From positions 1 to 50,248 of the forward strand of contig JAJPIT010000073.1 in assembly GCA_021324615.1 (NCBI GenBank): DNA of 50,248 bases, read 5' to 3'. Under the pieces are notes generated by a model that saw nothing but the letters and a program-made list of their open reading frames with translations, was not told the origin of the DNA and did not search any database. A program made the position numbers and the translations under genes. This stretch comes from Terriglobia bacterium (GTDB lineage Bacteria > Acidobacteriota > Terriglobia > Bryobacterales > Bryobacteraceae). The first letter of the stretch is position 1; each line of letters opens with the position of its first letter. Below are positions 15,924 through 23,803 of the stretch, in pieces.

Positions 15924-16669
15924 CCCGTCGCTTCGCGATTTTTCTGGTCTTCAGCGCCTGCCCCGGCTGGACGTTCGCCGACGATGCGCTGCCCAAGGCG
16001 GAAACCATCCTGGATCGCTTCATCGAGGTCACCGGCGGCCGGGCGGCGTATGAGAAGCGCCAGTCGGAAGTGATGACCGGCCATGTCGAGATGACCGCGC
16101 AGAACCTCAAGGGAACGCTCACGCGCTACTCCGCGCCGCCCGACAAATCGTACACGGTGATGGAGCTGGACGGGGTGGGCAAGATCGAGGAAGGCTCGGC
16201 GGGCGGCGTGGCCTGGGAGAATAACCCGATGACCGGCCCGCGGATCAAGAGCGGGGCGGAGAAGGCGCAGTCGCTGCGCGAGGCGACCTTCAACGGCCCG
16301 CTGAACTGGCAGAAGATGTACGTGAAGGCGGAGACGGCCGGCGTGGAGACGATCGACGGCGAGGAGTGCTACAAGGTGGTGCTGACGCCGGCCGAAGGCA
16401 AGCCGGAGACGACCTACTATCAGAAAAAATCCGGGTTGGTGGTGCGGACGACCACCGTGGCCTCCAGCCCCATGGGCGAGTTTCCGGTGGAGCAGGACGT
16501 TTCCGATTACAAAAATTTCGACGGCGTCCTGCTGCCGACGAAAATGGTCCAGAAGGTGGCCGGCCAGGAGATCGTGTTCACCATCGACAGCGTCAAGGTG
16601 AATGAACAGATCACCGCGGACCGCTTCAACCCGCCGGCCGAGGTCAAGGCGCTGATGGAAAAGAAGTAG
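15920..16669 (+). CDS. Exported LolA/outer-membrane-lipoprotein-sorting-like protein
   Basis: A 249-residue protein with a signal peptide (MTRRFAIFLVFSACPGWTFA) and a fold resembling the LolA/LolB-like outer membrane lipoprotein sorting family. The pattern AETILDRFIEVTGGRAAYEK, then VKAETAGVETIDGEECYKVVL, then DYKNFDGVLLPTKM is common in acidobacterial proteins of this type. These may carry lipids or bind hydrophobic ligands in the periplasm. It starts inside the stop of the S41 peptidase (ATGA), so the two are an operon. Exact function unknown. Confidence 0.7.
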   Translation: MTRRFAIFLVFSACPGWTFADDALPKAETILDRFIEVTGGRAAYEKRQSEVMTGHVEMTAQNLKGTLTRYSAPPDKSYTVMELDGVGKIEEGSAGGVAWENNPMTGPRIKSGAEKAQSLREATFNGPLNWQKMYVKAETAGVETIDGEECYKVVLTPAEGKPETTYYQKKSGLVVRTTTVASSPMGEFPVEQDVSDYKNFDGVLLPTKMVQKVAGQEIVFTIDSVKVNEQITADRFNPPAEVKALMEKK

Positions 16670-16688
16670 GCGGCGTGCGGCTCACCCG

Positions 16689-16877
16689 CTAGTTGTGCCC
16701 GTGATCGGGCGGCGGGTTCGAGTAGCGGTAGAATTTTACCCGGCAGCTTCGGCAGCGGTAAGGCCATCGGCTGAACATGCGCGCCAGCAGCGCAATGAGA
16801 CCTTCTCCGCGCGAGCGGCGGATGTCGGTCGAGCCGCATTTCGGGCAGGCTGGTTTGGAAGCCGCTTCTTGGCGCAT
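16689..16877 (-). CDS. Small zinc-ribbon protein
   Basis: A 62-residue cytoplasmic protein with two CxxC knuckles: CPKCGS (11-16) and CRSCRVKFYRY (42-52). They are separated by about 28 residues, as in a classic zinc ribbon. It has no other domain, ends in a basic/His tail (PPPDHGHN), and is divergent from ftsB. GAGAG lies four bases before the ATG. A nucleic acid or protein-binding role is likely but unproven. Confidence 0.65.
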   Translation of the reverse strand: MRQEAASKPACPKCGSTDIRRSRGEGLIALLARMFSRWPYRCRSCRVKFYRYSNPPPDHGHN

Positions 16878-16935
16878 AAAGCTCTCAACAGGAGAAGAAT
16901 AACACGGGCGGCTGGCATTTTTCTAAAATCCGGTT

Positions 16936-16941
16936 TATAAA
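16936..16941 (+). promoter_or_regulatory. -10-like TATAAA before ftsB
   Basis: TATAAA at 16936-16941 lies at -11 to -6 of the ftsB ATG at 16947. A leaderless or very short leader is implied; AAGAG just before the ATG could also serve as a weak Shine-Dalgarno if transcription starts further upstream. Confidence 0.4.
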
Positions 16942-16946
16942 AGAGT

Positions 16947-17267
16947 ATGTTGCAACGGGTTCTTCGGAGGGCGGGCCTGCCGCTCGCCATCGCCTTCATC
17001 GGCGCCTGCGCGTGGATGGCGCTACGGGGGCCGCAGGGCATCCAGGCGCTGGCGGAAAAACACCGCCAGATCCGCCAGCTTGAGGAACAGAACGCGGCCA
17101 TGGCGGTTGAGAACGAGCGGCGGCGCGAGCACATCCGGCTGCTCAAGGAAAGTCCCAGCGAGCAGGATATGGAGATTCGCAAACAGCTCAAGCTGATCCG
17201 CCCGGGTGAGACCACCTTCATTCTGCCGGACGCGCCCAAGGAGAAGGATCCCGCCGCCGGCCAGTAG
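16947..17267 (+). CDS. ftsB: FtsB/DivIC family septum formation protein
   Basis: A 106-residue single-pass membrane protein of the divisome. One transmembrane helix (about 10-28, GLPLAIAFIGACAWMALRG) is followed by a coiled coil rich in Glu/Gln (IRQLEEQNAAMAVENERRRE), then the family-typical acidic segment LKLIRPGETTFILP. In E. coli, FtsB binds FtsL and FtsQ at the septum. Size fits the family. The usual gene neighbour is eno, which is not present here. Confidence 0.85.
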   Translation: MLQRVLRRAGLPLAIAFIGACAWMALRGPQGIQALAEKHRQIRQLEEQNAAMAVENERRREHIRLLKESPSEQDMEIRKQLKLIRPGETTFILPDAPKEKDPAAGQ

Positions 17268-17296
17268 CGCGGCGCCAATTCCGCCCGCCAAAATCT

Positions 17297-18250
17297 TTAA
17301 AACAGCGCGAGCTGCGGGTCTTGGGGCCACAGCTCGGGCTCGCGCTGCGCTTGCGGGTGGAACCGGTAGCGGCGGCGGATGGCGGCGACCCGCTCCTGAA
17401 TCGTGCTCGGATAGTTCCCCTTCAAGTACGCCGATCTTTCGAAGCGCTCCCGGTAACGGCGGGCCAGCAGCGGGAAATGGGCTTCCAGAAACGGCAGAAA
17501 AACAGCGTAGCTGCACGGTTTCAGGAATAAAACATTTGCGCCGAAATTGTTGGCTCCCGCGGAGCGGGCGGCTTTGGCGATGCCGTCCAGGCAAGGCTCG
17601 GAATCGTTGATCAGCGGCATCACCGGCGAGCAAAAAACGCCCACGCGAATCCCGGCCGCGGCGAGTTTGCGGACCGCGTTCATGCGCAGGTCCGGACGGG
17701 GCGCCATCGGCTCGATGAGGCGTACAAGGTCGCGGTCCATGCTGGTGATGGTGATGTGGACGCTCAGATAATGACGGCGCGAGATCTCCCGCAGCAGATC
17801 CAGATCGCGCGCGATGAGGTCGGATTTGCTGGTGATCCCCAGGCGATAACCGGCCGTGGCGGCAAATACTTCGAGGATGGAGCGGGTGATGAGGAAACGG
17901 CGCTCGGCCGGCTGGTAAGGATCGGTCGCGGTGCCGAGCGCAATGGTTTCGCCCATCGGCAAGCGGGTGAGCTCGCTGCGGAACTGCTCGCGATCGAAGC
18001 ATTTGGCGAAAATTTTCCGCTCGAATTGCAGCGGATCGCGAAGCTCGAGGAACTCGTGGGCGTAGCGGGCATAACAGTACTTGCAGCCGAACTCGCAGCC
18101 GCGATAGGGATTGATGGTCCAGCGGAACGGCACGCGATCGCTGCCGCAGCGCGTGAGAAGGGAGCGGGAGACGAGCTCCAGATACTCGACGCGGCGCTTG
18201 CTTTCGAGCGTGCGGGCGTTGGCGGCGAGCCTGGCGATGCCGGTGAGCAT
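17297..18250 (-). CDS. SplB-like radical SAM protein (PA0069/Rv2578c family)
   Basis: A 317-residue radical SAM protein. The 4Fe-4S cysteines are C52, C56 and C59 in GCEFGCKYCYA, preceded by WTINPYRGC, as in the SplB-like family. GTATDPYQPAE and SLLTRCGSDRVPF are further family marks. The family is widespread but its reaction is unknown; spore photoproduct lyase is only a distant relative. The start at ATG 18250 is chosen because the family N-terminus is short; the frame upstream crosses the neighbouring TPR gene and is not real. It follows the cytochrome/TPR gene after 43 bp on the same strand. Confidence 0.85.
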   Translation of the reverse strand: MLTGIARLAANARTLESKRRVEYLELVSRSLLTRCGSDRVPFRWTINPYRGCEFGCKYCYARYAHEFLELRDPLQFERKIFAKCFDREQFRSELTRLPMGETIALGTATDPYQPAERRFLITRSILEVFAATAGYRLGITSKSDLIARDLDLLREISRRHYLSVHITITSMDRDLVRLIEPMAPRPDLRMNAVRKLAAAGIRVGVFCSPVMPLINDSEPCLDGIAKAARSAGANNFGANVLFLKPCSYAVFLPFLEAHFPLLARRYRERFERSAYLKGNYPSTIQERVAAIRRRYRFHPQAQREPELWPQDPQLALF

Positions 18251-18293
18251 GCCGCCATTTTCGCTCTTTCTTCGCCAGATGGCAAGCGGGCGA

Positions 18294-20030
18294 TTATTGC
18301 TTCCGGCGGGCGATCTCCAGGTCCTGCCGGGCGACCTGGTTGGTGGGGTCGATGGAGAGCGCTTTCTCGAACTCGGCGATGGCCTCCGCGTACCGGCCCT
18401 GATGATACAGCAGTTCGCCGAGGCCGTTGCGCGCCTGCACATCGCGAGGATACGCCGCGACGATTTGCTGGTAGAACGCCAGCGCTTCGTCCCATCGCTG
18501 GGCCTTGATCAGCGCGCGCGCGAGGTTATAGCGGGCGTTCTGATAGTCCGGCCGCGCCTGGATGGCCAGACGGAACTGATCGATGGCCTCGCTGGTGCGG
18601 CCCAGGGCCAGCAGCGCCGAGCCGAGCATGTTGCGGCCTTCAGGATTTTTGGGATCGATCGAGACGGCGCGTTGCAGCTCGGTTTCGGCCGAGCGGGGGT
18701 CGAGGCGAGCGAGCAGAATTCCGCCCAGATGCAGATGGCCGAGGAAATCGCCGGGATATTTTTCGAGCCAGTGCCGCACCAGCGCTTCTTCCAGTTCCAG
18801 GCGCAAATCGCGCCCGCCGCGGGGCAGCACTTGCAGCCATAAATGTCCCATTTCATCCCGCAGCCGGTTTCCCGCCTTGACCAGCTTCGGCGGATGATTC
18901 GGATTGCGCGGGTTGGCGGAGGAGTTGTCGTAATGGAAGCGCATGGAAATCACCGTCCCGCGCGGCAAAAACACCGGCGCGCGATAGCGATAGACGGCTT
19001 CCCAGTTGCGGTCCCAATCGGGAATGCGGATCAGCCACTTTTTTGTTCCATCGGGCAGCGTGGCGTAGCCTTCGAGGACGTGCCCGAGGGCGTGGGCGTG
19101 CGGGTAGATGGCCAGCACGTCCACGTCGAGCGGCAAAGTGAAGTCGTCGGAATCGAGAAAATCTTTATCGCCGGCGGGGATGTTCAGCGCGCCGTCGTGT
19201 TCGAGCTGGATCAGCATCGGAAACTTGGTCTGGCGCTTCTCGGTGAAGTAAAGTCCGATCACCGGGCGGATCGCTTCGGGCTTTCCGGTAGGAAGAATGT
19301 GCGCGTTCAGGACGAGGTCGTCGCCGGGATCGAGGCGCCAGGAAAGCCCGTCGGGCTCGGAGTAAGGGATGCCGCCGGGCTTCCAATAAAGAAAATGGCC
19401 GTCGTCTGGCTCGTAAATCGAGCGCTCGATTTTCGGATCCATTCCGGGAAATACTTCGCCGGCGGCCCGCGCCGAGTGCGCGCGGTCGACGTAGAGATTG
19501 GCGTGATGCACCGCGCGCTTTTCCCCCGGGCGAATTTCGATGGCGCGGACCCAGCGCGTTTGTTTGGTATTGGCGGTGAAGATAAAGTTCCAATAGACGT
19601 CGGGACCGGAGGCGGGGATGTTGGCGGCGCGTTCCGGCTCGAGGATCAGGTCCGGCGGGCCGAGCTGCCATCCTTCGGTGAATATCGGCGGAGGAGGAGC
19701 GTGGCTGGGATCTCCTTCCGGCGCGCCGGCGGCGGCCCAATCGGCGATGGCGCGGATCTGCGCGTCGGAAAGGCGAAGCTCATCGGCGAAATCGCCATGA
19801 CCGGGCTCGGGGAGCCAGGGCGGCATGAATCGCTTGGCTGTAACAGCGGCGATCTGCGCGGCGCGCTTTTTCGCGTCGGTATAGGTGAGCAGCGGAAACG
19901 GCCCAGCTTCGCCGGGGCGGTGGCAGGGCGCGCAGTAACGGTAGATGATCGGCTGGATGTCCTGATGGAACGTGGGCGCGGCCAGACCCGGCAGCGCGAC
20001 GGCGGCGGCGAGTGCGCAGCGGAGAAGCAT
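18294..20030 (-). CDS. Cytochrome c / PHM-type copper monooxygenase-like / TPR fusion protein
   Basis: A 578-residue exported protein with three parts. After a signal peptide (about 1-18), residues 20-110 carry one heme c site, CAPCH at 33-37. Residues 120-405 resemble the copper type II ascorbate-dependent monooxygenase fold. All ligands of that family can be placed: HH at 175-176 and H244 (first copper), HAH at 311-313 and M394 in RDEMGHLW (second copper). Residues 430-575 are four TPR units (GSALLALGRTSEAIDQFRLA, GELLYHQGRYAEAIAEFEKA). The reaction is unknown; a hydroxylation fed by electrons from the heme is inference. Related proteins are frequent in Acidobacteria and Planctomycetes. Confidence 0.8.
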   Translation of the reverse strand: MLLRCALAAAVALPGLAAPTFHQDIQPIIYRYCAPCHRPGEAGPFPLLTYTDAKKRAAQIAAVTAKRFMPPWLPEPGHGDFADELRLSDAQIRAIADWAAAGAPEGDPSHAPPPPIFTEGWQLGPPDLILEPERAANIPASGPDVYWNFIFTANTKQTRWVRAIEIRPGEKRAVHHANLYVDRAHSARAAGEVFPGMDPKIERSIYEPDDGHFLYWKPGGIPYSEPDGLSWRLDPGDDLVLNAHILPTGKPEAIRPVIGLYFTEKRQTKFPMLIQLEHDGALNIPAGDKDFLDSDDFTLPLDVDVLAIYPHAHALGHVLEGYATLPDGTKKWLIRIPDWDRNWEAVYRYRAPVFLPRGTVISMRFHYDNSSANPRNPNHPPKLVKAGNRLRDEMGHLWLQVLPRGGRDLRLELEEALVRHWLEKYPGDFLGHLHLGGILLARLDPRSAETELQRAVSIDPKNPEGRNMLGSALLALGRTSEAIDQFRLAIQARPDYQNARYNLARALIKAQRWDEALAFYQQIVAAYPRDVQARNGLGELLYHQGRYAEAIAEFEKALSIDPTNQVARQDLEIARRKQ

Positions 20031-20123
20031 CCGATACTTTCAAGCTAGCATCGCCGCGGCGGAGGAATCCGCCGGGCCATTGACAAGCCTGGCGCCGCCA
20101 CTTCCCCGGGGAGTTCCGGCGGA

Positions 20124-20411
20124 TTACCGCGGATTTGCCTTTTTTTCGAGTCCTTGAACGATCATTTTGGCCATGCCCAAGCCTCCGTTGTTGGCCAGCA
20201 CCTGGGCGAACTGCTGATCGGCCACGTCGAGCATGGTTTGGCTGGTGTTGCCATCCTCGCCCTCCTCGCCGTCAGCCGCGGCTTCGCGCGCCGACCGGAG
20301 CATCTCTCCGATCAACAGCGCCTCGAACTGTTTGGCGGCCGCTTCGGGGGTGTGCGGTTTGGGTGGAGCGGGCGGAAGCGCGGCGGAGTTGAGCCATGCC
20401 GGGCTGGTCAT
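20124..20411 (-). CDS. flgJ: Flagellar rod-binding protein FlgJ (N-terminal domain only)
   Basis: A 95-residue rod-cap/rod-binding protein. The conserved core is AAKQFEALLIGEMLRSARE (25-43) and DVADQQFAQVLANNGGLGMAKMI (62-84), the rod-binding domain of FlgJ. The C-terminal muramidase domain of enterobacterial FlgJ is absent, as in many other phyla where a separate enzyme cuts peptidoglycan. Last gene of the leftward flagellar operon; its ATG shares a base with the flgI stop (TGATG). The 92 bp beyond, to the cytochrome gene, hold no clear terminator. Confidence 0.9.
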   Translation of the reverse strand: MTSPAWLNSAALPPAPPKPHTPEAAAKQFEALLIGEMLRSAREAAADGEEGEDGNTSQTMLDVADQQFAQVLANNGGLGMAKMIVQGLEKKANPR

Positions 20412-21499
20412 CAGATCACCTCGATTTCGGCGTTCAGCGCGCCGGCCGAGCGGAGATTTTCGAGAATCGCGATAATGTCGCGCGGCGTGGAGCCGATGGC
20501 GACCAGCGCCTTAACCAGGTCTTCGATGGTCGCGCCCTTATCGAGCACGACGTTCTTGGCCTTCTCCTCTTTCGCCTTCACCTCGACCTGGGGAACGGCC
20601 GCCGTGGCTCCGGGAGAAAACGGCGCCGGTTGAGAGACATCGAAGCGGGTGCGGACTTCGACGGTGAGGGCGCCATGCAGGATGGCGGCCGGGGCGATGC
20701 GGATGTCCTTGCCGGCGACGATGGTGCCGGTGCGTTCGTTAATCACGATTTTGGCGGGGCGGTCGGCGTCGATCGGGAGATCTTCCAGCTCGGCGACAAA
20801 CGCCACGGGCCCGGCGGGATAAAGGCCGGGAACATCGACGGCGATCACGCCGGGCGTTTCGGCGCGCGCCACCGGAGCGGCGAAGTGCTGATTCAGCAGA
20901 TCGACGATTCGGGAAGCGGTGCCGTAATCGGCCTGATGTAGCTGCAATTTGAAGTGATTGCCCGGCGCAACCGACGGCGGCGCGCGCTCGACGATGGCGC
21001 CGTTGGGGGTGCGGCCCACGGTGGGATGATTGACGGAGTCGCTGCTGCCGAGTCGTCCGGCGATGAAAGCTCCGGTGATCACAGGGCCTTGCGCGACGGC
21101 GTAGGTCTGGCCGTCGGCGGCCTTGAGCGGAGTGAGAAGAAGCAGGCCGCCTTGCAGGCTTTTCGCGTCGCCGATGGCGGCCACGGTGACGTCGATTCGC
21201 GCGCCGGGCTGGGCGAAGGCCGGCAGATTCGCGGAGACCATCACGGCGGCGGTGTCGCGGACCTGCATCAGTGTGGGGTCGACGGTGACGCCCATGCGCT
21301 TCAACAGATTGGCCAGCGACTGCGTGGAAAATAGCGTGGTCTGCGAATCGCCGGTGCGGGCCAGACCGACGACCAGGCCGTAGCCGAGGAGCTGGTTATC
21401 GCGCTCGCCTTCAAGGGAGATGAGGTCTTTTAGCCGCGCGACTTCGCCGTTCGCCGAAGCGGCGAGCAGAAGTACGATTGAGAGCCTTGCTGTGCGCAT
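20411..21499 (-). CDS. flgI: Flagellar P-ring protein FlgI
   Basis: A 362-residue protein that forms the peptidoglycan (P) ring around the rod. Signal peptide at 1-19 (LSIVLLLAASANG). Family motifs: RLKDLISLEGERDNQLLGYG, LLKRMGV, MVSANLPAFAQPGARIDVTV, GGLLLLTPLKAADGQTYAVAQG, and INERTGTIVAG. Near full length. It starts one base after the flgH stop. FlgI in a peptidoglycan ring together with FlgH implies an outer membrane. Confidence 0.97.
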   Translation of the reverse strand: MRTARLSIVLLLAASANGEVARLKDLISLEGERDNQLLGYGLVVGLARTGDSQTTLFSTQSLANLLKRMGVTVDPTLMQVRDTAAVMVSANLPAFAQPGARIDVTVAAIGDAKSLQGGLLLLTPLKAADGQTYAVAQGPVITGAFIAGRLGSSDSVNHPTVGRTPNGAIVERAPPSVAPGNHFKLQLHQADYGTASRIVDLLNQHFAAPVARAETPGVIAVDVPGLYPAGPVAFVAELEDLPIDADRPAKIVINERTGTIVAGKDIRIAPAAILHGALTVEVRTRFDVSQPAPFSPGATAAVPQVEVKAKEEKAKNVVLDKGATIEDLVKALVAIGSTPRDIIAILENLRSAGALNAEIEVI

Positions 21500-21500
21500 T

Positions 21501-22106
21501 TTAAAAAGGAAGAAGACCGAGCAACAGGCGATAGAGAAAGTGCGGGCGGCGGACGGCGTCGCCGACGACGCCTTTGCCGTTGACCTTCACCTGCAAATCC
21601 GCCACCTGAGTGGAGGTGACGACGTTATTGGTGCTCAGATCGGCGGGGCGGACCATGCCGCGGATGGTGATCGTCTGTTTTTCGGAGTTGACGGCGATCT
21701 CGCGCGTGGCCTCGATCACCAGGTTCCCGTTGGGAAGAACTTCGACCACGCGGGCCGAAATATTGGTTTGCAAGGTCATGTTGCGCGAAGTGGAGCCGGT
21801 GCCGGCCAGTTCCTGATCGCCGGAGACGTTGAGAGGATTGGCGATGCGGGCGCCGGCCTTGAGAACCCCGTAGGCGGCGTTGATATTGCTCACGGCCGAG
21901 CTCTTTCGAGAAGAGTTGGTGGCGCCGCTGGCTACGGCGGAGAGGCTTTCCGAGACGACGATGGTGACGATATCATCTACGACGCCGGCGCGCACATCAC
22001 GGACGGAATCGGCCAGGCGGCCGCCGGCCACAAACAGCGAGCCGGGCGAAGCGGCGTTTTGCGCCCACACAGACGCGGTCACAACAACGATAAAAAAATA
22101 TTTCAT
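21501..22106 (-). CDS. flgH: Flagellar L-ring protein FlgH (no lipobox)
   Basis: A 201-residue protein for the outer membrane L ring. Family marks: SPGSLFVAGGRLADSVRDVRAGDD-like region near 20-45, IVTIVVSESLSAVASG, and LPNGNLVIEATREIAVN, ending with the typical GMVRPADLSTNNVV motif. The signal peptide MKYFFIVVVTASVWAQ is followed by no cysteine, and the whole protein has none. Enterobacterial FlgH is a lipoprotein, so lipid anchoring is missing here. It overlaps flgA by 4 bp (ATGA). Confidence 0.95.
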   Translation of the reverse strand: MKYFFIVVVTASVWAQNAASPGSLFVAGGRLADSVRDVRAGVVDDIVTIVVSESLSAVASGATNSSRKSSAVSNINAAYGVLKAGARIANPLNVSGDQELAGTGSTSRNMTLQTNISARVVEVLPNGNLVIEATREIAVNSEKQTITIRGMVRPADLSTNNVVTSTQVADLQVKVNGKGVVGDAVRRPHFLYRLLLGLLPF

Positions 22107-23005
22107 TTAAGAATCGAGGCTTGGTCCTTTCCGGCGACGCGGGCCTGGAAGAAGCGCCCGTTTTCCGGATTTTTCAACAGAATCAGTTCGCCGGTGCGGC
22201 CGGCGGTTTGGGAAACCGCCTCCAGGGAGAGATGGGCGGCGCCGCAGGAGACATCGACGCGGACCGTATCGCCTCTCTCGATCTGGCGGGCGGCGATCAG
22301 CATGTTGGCGAAGATCGGTTCTCCGGGATTGACGGCGCGGAGCACGGCGCGGCCGGCGGCATCGTTGATCGAGGAGATGGGCGCGGGGCCGAACGGAAAT
22401 CGCGGGCCGGTGACCTGCTTGAGCTGCGACGCTTCGACCGGTTTGCCGGGGGCCAGCGGTGCGGCCGCCTCGATCCAGGTCTGCTCGGTGGTGATCCGCA
22501 CCCGCGCCCAGACGGGCATGCTTTGGTTGTCGCCGAAGTTCACGCGCCCGCGCCAGAGGCCGGCGGGGGAAAGCCCGGCGCGGCGGAAGTCGATGTCGCC
22601 GCGCGGAACCGGGGCCCGGCTGAAGTCGAGGATTTCGATTTTCGCGCCCTCGAGCGAGAGCGCGGCGCGCAAAACCGGGAGAAGTTTTTCGGCGGTCAGG
22701 GGCTCGGCGGCGCGGGCGAAACAGATCTCGGCGACCGGCGCGGCGAGCGCGATTCCTTCGCGGCGCGCGATGCGAAGCAGTTCGGCGGAATGGAAAACGC
22801 GCTGCACGCCGGGAAGCGGGGCCGGCGCGAGGACCGCGGCCGGATCGAGGGAGGCGAAGATCGGGTTCGCGGCGGCGAGATCTTTGCCGGTGATGCGATC
22901 GCCATCGATAGTCTGGCAGGCGAAAAGGGCGGCCGCCCCGGCGGCGATGAGGCTCAAAAGGAGGAACCCGCGGGCGGATCCGGAAAGTGGCTGCGGCCGT
23001 CTCAT
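22103..23005 (-). CDS. flgA: Flagellar P-ring assembly chaperone FlgA
   Basis: A 300-residue periplasmic chaperone for P-ring assembly. The N-terminal hydrophobic segment (SARGFLLLSLIAAGAAALFA) is a signal or anchor. The C-terminal SAF domain carries LAPGKPVEASQLKQVTG, AVLRAVNPGEPIFANMLIA and RGDTVRVDVSCGAAHLSLEAV, which are diagnostic. The first half (30-150) is divergent, as is usual in the family. It overlaps flgG at its start and flgH at its end by 4 bp each, giving translational coupling in the operon. Confidence 0.92.
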   Translation of the reverse strand: MRRPQPLSGSARGFLLLSLIAAGAAALFACQTIDGDRITGKDLAAANPIFASLDPAAVLAPAPLPGVQRVFHSAELLRIARREGIALAAPVAEICFARAAEPLTAEKLLPVLRAALSLEGAKIEILDFSRAPVPRGDIDFRRAGLSPAGLWRGRVNFGDNQSMPVWARVRITTEQTWIEAAAPLAPGKPVEASQLKQVTGPRFPFGPAPISSINDAAGRAVLRAVNPGEPIFANMLIAARQIERGDTVRVDVSCGAAHLSLEAVSQTAGRTGELILLKNPENGRFFQARVAGKDQASILK

Positions 23006-23793
23006 TGGGTGATGTTGTTGACCTGTTGATACATCTCGTCGGCGGCCTTCACCACTTTGGACGCCGATTCGTAGGCGCGCTGGCTGGTGATCATGTTGAT
23101 GAACTCTTCGACTACGCTGACGTTTGACGATTCGAGATAACCTTGCTGCAAGGTGCCCAGCCCATCGGCACCGCCGGGCGCCCCCACGATGGCATCGCCG
23201 CTGGCGTCGGTCGGTTCGAACAGGCCATTGCCCACGCTGTTCAAGCCGCCGGGATTGGCGAAGTTGGCGAGCTGGATCTGCCCGGCGATTTGCGATGCCG
23301 TTTGCCCGGGCTGCGTGTAGCTGACGGTTCCGTCGGCGGCGATGGTGATCGATTGCGCCTGCGCGGGAATGGTGATCTGCGGCGAAAGCAGATTGCCGTT
23401 GGCGTCGACAATATTGCCGTTTTTATCGAGCTGGAAGTCGCCGGCGCGGGTGTAGGCGATCTGGCCGCTGGGCAACTGGATCTGAAAAAATCCCTTGCCC
23501 TGGATCACCAGGTCGAGCGGGTTGTCGGTTTGGGTGAAGCTGCCCTGGGTAAACACGATCGAGTTGGCCGAAGGGCGCGTGCCTAGGCCAAGCTGCAAGC
23601 CGCTGGGAACGATGGTCTGCGATCCTGCGGAGTTGCCGGGCTGGAGATAGCTTTGATAGAGCAGGTCCTGGAACTGGGTGCGGCGCGCCTTGAATCCGGT
23701 GGTGCTGGCGTTGGCGAGATTGTTGGCGATGTTGTCGATCGCCATTTGCTGCGCGGTCATTCCGCTGCCGGCGCTGTAGAGAGCTTTGATCAT
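23002..23793 (-). CDS. flgG: Distal rod protein FlgG
   Basis: A 263-residue rod protein. The N-terminal axial motif is MIKALYSAGSGMTAQQMAID followed by NIANNLANASTTGFKARR. The C-terminal D0 motif is LESSNVSVVEEFINMITSQR followed by AYESASKVVKAADEMYQQVNN. Length is canonical (about 260). The D1 domain holds GKGFFQIQLPSGQIAYTRAG. Intact, and 10 bp downstream of the broken flgF, so its translation may depend on ribosomes reaching the end of flgF. Confidence 0.97.
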   Translation of the reverse strand: MIKALYSAGSGMTAQQMAIDNIANNLANASTTGFKARRTQFQDLLYQSYLQPGNSAGSQTIVPSGLQLGLGTRPSANSIVFTQGSFTQTDNPLDLVIQGKGFFQIQLPSGQIAYTRAGDFQLDKNGNIVDANGNLLSPQITIPAQAQSITIAADGTVSYTQPGQTASQIAGQIQLANFANPGGLNSVGNGLFEPTDASGDAIVGAPGGADGLGTLQQGYLESSNVSVVEEFINMITSQRAYESASKVVKAADEMYQQVNNITQ

Positions 23794-23803
23794 TTTGTTC
23801 CTT

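Noticed and set aside
18843-20048. 401-codon plus-strand frame opposite the cytochrome/TPR gene
   Set aside because: Opposite strand carries intact heme and copper motifs; the frame has none.
21420-23029. Long plus-strand frames opposite flgH and flgA
   Set aside because: Both flagellar genes are intact and coupled on the minus strand.
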